Assembly (NCBI RefSeq): GCF_002116635.1
Contig: NZ_LQPW01000178.1
Coordinates: forward strand, 97,008 to 161,007
Length of the DNA: 64,000 nucleotides
Reading direction: 5' to 3'
Origin: Mycobacterium szulgai
GTDB lineage: Bacteria; Actinomycetota; Actinomycetes; Mycobacteriales; Mycobacteriaceae
The stretch's first letter is position 1. The number at the start of each line of letters is the position of its first letter. Below are positions 60,891-64,000 of the stretch, one piece after another. The notes beneath the pieces are model-generated. The model did no database searches. It was not told the origin of the DNA and saw only the letters and a list, made by a program, of their open reading frames with translations. Made by a program: the position numbers and the translations under genes.

Positions 60891-63023
60891 ATGTCTCTTG
60901 TGGTTGTAACGCCGGAGTTGGTGTCCGCGGCGGCTTCGGATTTGGCGAGTATCGGTTCCGGGCTCGCTTCGGCCAATGCAGCGGCGGCCGCGCCGACCAA
61001 CGGGTTGCTGGCAGCCGCCGGCGATGAGGTGTCGGCGGCGATTGCGGCGGCTTTCGGTTCGCATGCCCGGGGCTACCAGGCGCTGACCATGCAGGCGTCG
61101 GCCTTTCACGAACAGTTTGTACGGGCTTTGACTGCGGGTGCGATTTCTTACGGAATCGCCGAGGCCGCCAATATGTCGCCGCTGCAGCAGCTGCTGGGTG
61201 TGGTGAATGCGCCGACGCTGGCGTTGTTTCAGCGTCCGCTGATCGGTAACGGCGCCGACGGTATGGCTGGGACCGGGGCTCCGGGCGGCGATGGCGGGAT
61301 CCTGTGGGGTAACGGGGGCAAGGGCGGCTCCGGCGCCGCTGCGCAGCCCGGTGGTGCTGGCGGGGCAGCCGGGCTACTGGGCAACGGCGGGGCTGGCGGA
61401 CCGGGCGGGATCGGGGCGGTCGGCGGGTCCGGTGGTCGAGGGGGACTTCTGTGGGGCGGCGGCGGCGCGGGCGGACTGGGCGGTTCGGGCGCCATTGACC
61501 CGGTGACGCTCCAAGTTGTCCCCGGCGGGAACGGCGGAAGTGGTGGAGCTGTCAGCCTGTGGGGCGCAGGTGGCATGGGTGGAGCAGGAGGGCAGGGCAT
61601 CGTCGCCCCCGGCAGCGGCGTCACCGCTTCCGGCGGCATGGGTGGCGCCGGCGGGGCAGGCGGCGTATTCGGCCATGGCGGCGCCGGTGGGGCAGGCGGC
61701 CTCGGGGCGGCAGGGGGTGACGGCGGCGCCGGCGGACAACTGTGGGGCACCGGTGGTGACGGCGGCAAGGGCGGGTCGGCTGCGGTCGGCCTCAACGGCG
61801 GTGAGGCCGGACGGGGCGGCAACGGCGGCAACGCCGGCTGGTTCGGCAACGGCGGCAACGGCGGCCTGGGCGGGGCCGGTTACGGCGGCGCCGATGGCGT
61901 CAACCCGCCGTCCACCGGTACGGGGCAGCCCGGCAACGCGAGCTTCGACGAGGTCTTCGCCGGAAACGTCATCGTGGGGCCTGGCGACGCCGGGGCCGCC
62001 GGTCCGGCAGGAGGTGGTGGGGGCGCCGGCGGGAACGGGGGAACCGCGATCTCGGTAGCCGGCGGCACAGCCACCGGTGGTGCAGGCGGCGCCGGCGGCC
62101 AGGCGTTCGGCGGGGGTGCCGGCGGCAACGGGGGCGTTGGCGGCAATGCTGACTCCTTCAGTGTCAGTGGCAGCGGTACTGCCTTCGGGGGTACGGGCGG
62201 AAACGGGAATGCCGGCGGGCCGCTCGGCGGTGCGGGCGGTACCGGCGGGCCGGGCGGAAATGCTCAGACCCAAAACAACGGCGGGACAGCCAGCGGCGGC
62301 GCGGGTGGCCACGGCGGCGCCGGAAGCGCCGGTGTGAACGGTCTCGACGGTGGCAAGGGCGGGGCCGGTGGAAATGGTGGCCGCGGTGGACTTATCGCAG
62401 GCGACGGGGGAGCCGGCGGACTCGGTGGTGCTGGCGGTGGCGGTGGTGTCGGTGCGGCTGGCGGTGCCGGTGGCGACGGGGGGCACGGCGGGCAAGGAGT
62501 GGCCGATTCCGGTACGGCTCAAGGCGGCATCGGCGGGGACGCCGGTACCGGCGGAAACGGTGGCAAGGGAGGAAACGGCGGCGCCGGCGGAGTCGGGGGG
62601 ACCGGTGGCGCGGGCGGGATGCTCCTGGGCAACGGCGGCGTCGGCGGTGCGGGCGGCCTGGGCGGCATCGGCGGAGTCGGCGGTTCCGCAGGCGCCGGCG
62701 GCGCTGGCGGAGCGGGAAACATCGGCTTCTCGTTCAACGGCCCCGGTTTCGGAGGTGCGGGCGGCGCGGGGGCTGATGGCGGCACCGGCGGCACCGGCGG
62801 CAACGGCGGTCAGGGAGCCGCCGGTGGTAGCGGCGGCGCCGGCGGGCTCATCGGGCTGTCGGGTGCCAGCGGTGCCAGCGGTGGCGGCGGTGCCGGCGGC
62901 CAGGGCGGGTCCGGAGGCACCGGCGGGACAGGGGGCCCGGGCGGCGACGCTTCACGCCAGCCGGGCTTGCCAGGCGCTGGCGGCGACAACGGTGGCCAGG
63001 GCTCCTCTGGCCAGCCGGGCTAA
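60891..63023 (+). CDS. PE_PGRS protein (PE_PGRS46-like position)
   Basis: A 710-residue PE_PGRS protein. The PE domain MSLVVVTPELVSAAASDLAS is followed by the linker NAPTLALFQRPLIGNGADGM near residue 112 and Gly-rich repeats to the C-terminus, with no separate C-terminal domain. The start ATG 60891 has a GAGGAG site. Its position next to the CPT-like gene matches PE_PGRS46 (Rv2634c). Confidence 0.92.
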   Translation: MSLVVVTPELVSAAASDLASIGSGLASANAAAAAPTNGLLAAAGDEVSAAIAAAFGSHARGYQALTMQASAFHEQFVRALTAGAISYGIAEAANMSPLQQLLGVVNAPTLALFQRPLIGNGADGMAGTGAPGGDGGILWGNGGKGGSGAAAQPGGAGGAAGLLGNGGAGGPGGIGAVGGSGGRGGLLWGGGGAGGLGGSGAIDPVTLQVVPGGNGGSGGAVSLWGAGGMGGAGGQGIVAPGSGVTASGGMGGAGGAGGVFGHGGAGGAGGLGAAGGDGGAGGQLWGTGGDGGKGGSAAVGLNGGEAGRGGNGGNAGWFGNGGNGGLGGAGYGGADGVNPPSTGTGQPGNASFDEVFAGNVIVGPGDAGAAGPAGGGGGAGGNGGTAISVAGGTATGGAGGAGGQAFGGGAGGNGGVGGNADSFSVSGSGTAFGGTGGNGNAGGPLGGAGGTGGPGGNAQTQNNGGTASGGAGGHGGAGSAGVNGLDGGKGGAGGNGGRGGLIAGDGGAGGLGGAGGGGGVGAAGGAGGDGGHGGQGVADSGTAQGGIGGDAGTGGNGGKGGNGGAGGVGGTGGAGGMLLGNGGVGGAGGLGGIGGVGGSAGAGGAGGAGNIGFSFNGPGFGGAGGAGADGGTGGTGGNGGQGAAGGSGGAGGLIGLSGASGASGGGGAGGQGGSGGTGGTGGPGGDASRQPGLPGAGGDNGGQGSSGQPG

Positions 63024-63247
63024 TTGTTTGCTGTGCTGGTGATTTCGTGCGCAACCGCGTCGTGCTCGCGCGCGTCGATCATGGGCCGATATCCAGGCGT
63101 TAACCCTAGGATCTGCAACCGGATAACGAACGACACGCGGTTGGTCAAATGCTCTTCGACGCGTCTGCAGCGGGGATAGGATTTGTTGCTGCCCGGTGCT
63201 CGATGCTTCGCGGCGACTATTGGCTTGTCCGGTGCGGGAGGTCTCAG

Positions 63248-64000
63248 ATGTCGTTTGTGTTTGCGGTACCGGCGACGGTGACAGCCGCGGCAACGGATTT
63301 GGCGGGAATCGGGTCGGCCCTCACGGCGGCTAACGCGGTGGCCGCGCTGCCGACGACGACGGTGCTGGCCGCGGCAGCCGATGAGGTGTCAGCGGCGGTG
63401 GCGGCCGTATTCGGGACGCATGCCCAGGAATATCAGGCCCTCAGTGCGCAGGTGTCGGCGTTTCACGAACAGTTCGTGCGGAACCTGACCACCGGGGCCG
63501 GCGCGTATGCCGCTGCCGAGGCTGCCGCCGCATCGCCGCTGCAGGACCTGCTGGGTTTGATCAACACGCCAACCCAGGTGTTGTTCGGGCGTCCGCTGAT
63601 CGGCAACGGCGCCAACGGCGCTGCCGGGACCGGAGCTCCCGGTGGTGACGGCGGCCTGCTCCTGGGCAACGGCGGCAACGGCGGGTCCGGGGCGGCCGGA
63701 CAGGTCGGCGGTGCTGGCGGCTCGGCGGGGTTGTTCGGCAACGGGGGGACCGGCGGCAGGGGCGGTGACGGCATCGCCGGATCCGGTGCCACGGGCGGGG
63801 CCGGTGGTCGCGGTGGCTGGTTGTTGGGTAATGGCGGAACCGGCGGTGCCGGCGGTCTTGCCACGGCGGCCGCGGCAACCGGCGGTGCCGGCGGTGTCGG
63901 CGGGACGACGGGGCTGATCGGCAACGGGGGCATCGGCGGCTTCGGCGGGGGCCGTGGCCTTGGCGTTAGCGGCGGGGTCGGTGGGAACGGCGGGGTGGCC
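63248..64000 (+). CDS. PE_PGRS protein, 5' part only
   Basis: Starts at ATG 63248 with GGGAGG upstream and stays open to the window edge (251 codons seen). The PE domain is MSFVFAVPATVTAAATDLAG, then NTPTQVLFGRPLIGNGANGA and PGRS repeats. It is a tandem neighbour of the preceding PE_PGRS gene, 224 bases downstream of its stop. The 3' end is unseen. Confidence 0.9.
   Translation, partial: MSFVFAVPATVTAAATDLAGIGSALTAANAVAALPTTTVLAAAADEVSAAVAAVFGTHAQEYQALSAQVSAFHEQFVRNLTTGAGAYAAAEAAAASPLQDLLGLINTPTQVLFGRPLIGNGANGAAGTGAPGGDGGLLLGNGGNGGSGAAGQVGGAGGSAGLFGNGGTGGRGGDGIAGSGATGGAGGRGGWLLGNGGTGGAGGLATAAAATGGAGGVGGTTGLIGNGGIGGFGGGRGLGVSGGVGGNGGVA

Overview
The window is high-GC actinobacterial DNA. PE_PGRS and PPE-MPTR genes, a core gene order that matches M. 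tuberculosis Rv2688c down to Rv2634c read in reverse, and a MIRU-like repeat place it in a slow-growing Mycobacterium of the M. tuberculosis-associated clade (the M. kansasii / szulgai / riyadhense / marinum type). It is probably not the M. tuberculosis complex itself: several genes have no counterpart at this position in H37Rv as I remember it, and no phiRv2 prophage is present. Rv names are correspondences recalled from memory, not database results.

Layout. 0-24 kb is mostly conserved core: an ABC-2 exporter operon (Rv2688c-2686c type), a PknH-like sensor-domain protein, tandem ArsA/ArsB1 transporters with a CBS protein, dxs, an RNase D-like nuclease, a DUF3000 gene with a MIRU-like doublet, echA15, the coproporphyrin-dependent haem genes hemE-hemY-chdC with a methyltransferase, msrB-aftC-secreted hydrolase, a RibD/DHFR-like reductase, a ZapE/AFG1 ATPase, a GNAT, a secreted protein, a CtaG-like protein and clpC2 with two palindromic operators. 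23-32 kb is accessory: an HD-domain protein with a C-terminal cNMP-binding-like region, a PE_PGRS aspartyl protease bracketed by a duplicated promoter segment, a DadA-like oxidase followed by two GreA-like proteins and a 29-residue membrane peptide, and a cytochrome b561-sulfite-oxidase-type fusion with palindromic operators.

32.1-33.3 kb holds four tRNA genes (Val-GAC, Cys, Gly, and an opposed Val-CAC) and the debris of a serine recombinase. It looks like an integration hot spot whose two flanks both differ from M. tuberculosis.

33.8-46.8 kb carries the most unusual locus. A carboxylic acid reductase (adenylation-carrier-reductase) is translationally coupled to a DHA2 exporter and faces a VioC/AsnO-type 2-oxoglutarate amino-acid hydroxylase; two PE_PGRS genes bracket the set. 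I infer a small specialised-metabolite pathway (hydroxylate, activate and reduce, export).

47-64 kb is mixed: a secreted Het-C-like protein, a zinc-ribbon protein, a TauE transporter, a catalase-like peroxidase, a YbdK-type ligase, TetR regulators, a PPE-MPTR gene, then the Rv2638-Rv2634c block (STAS protein, DedA, CPT-like kinase, PE_PGRS46-like gene) interrupted by a TetR gene and by a FadD-PPE insertion. A second PE_PGRS gene runs off the right edge.
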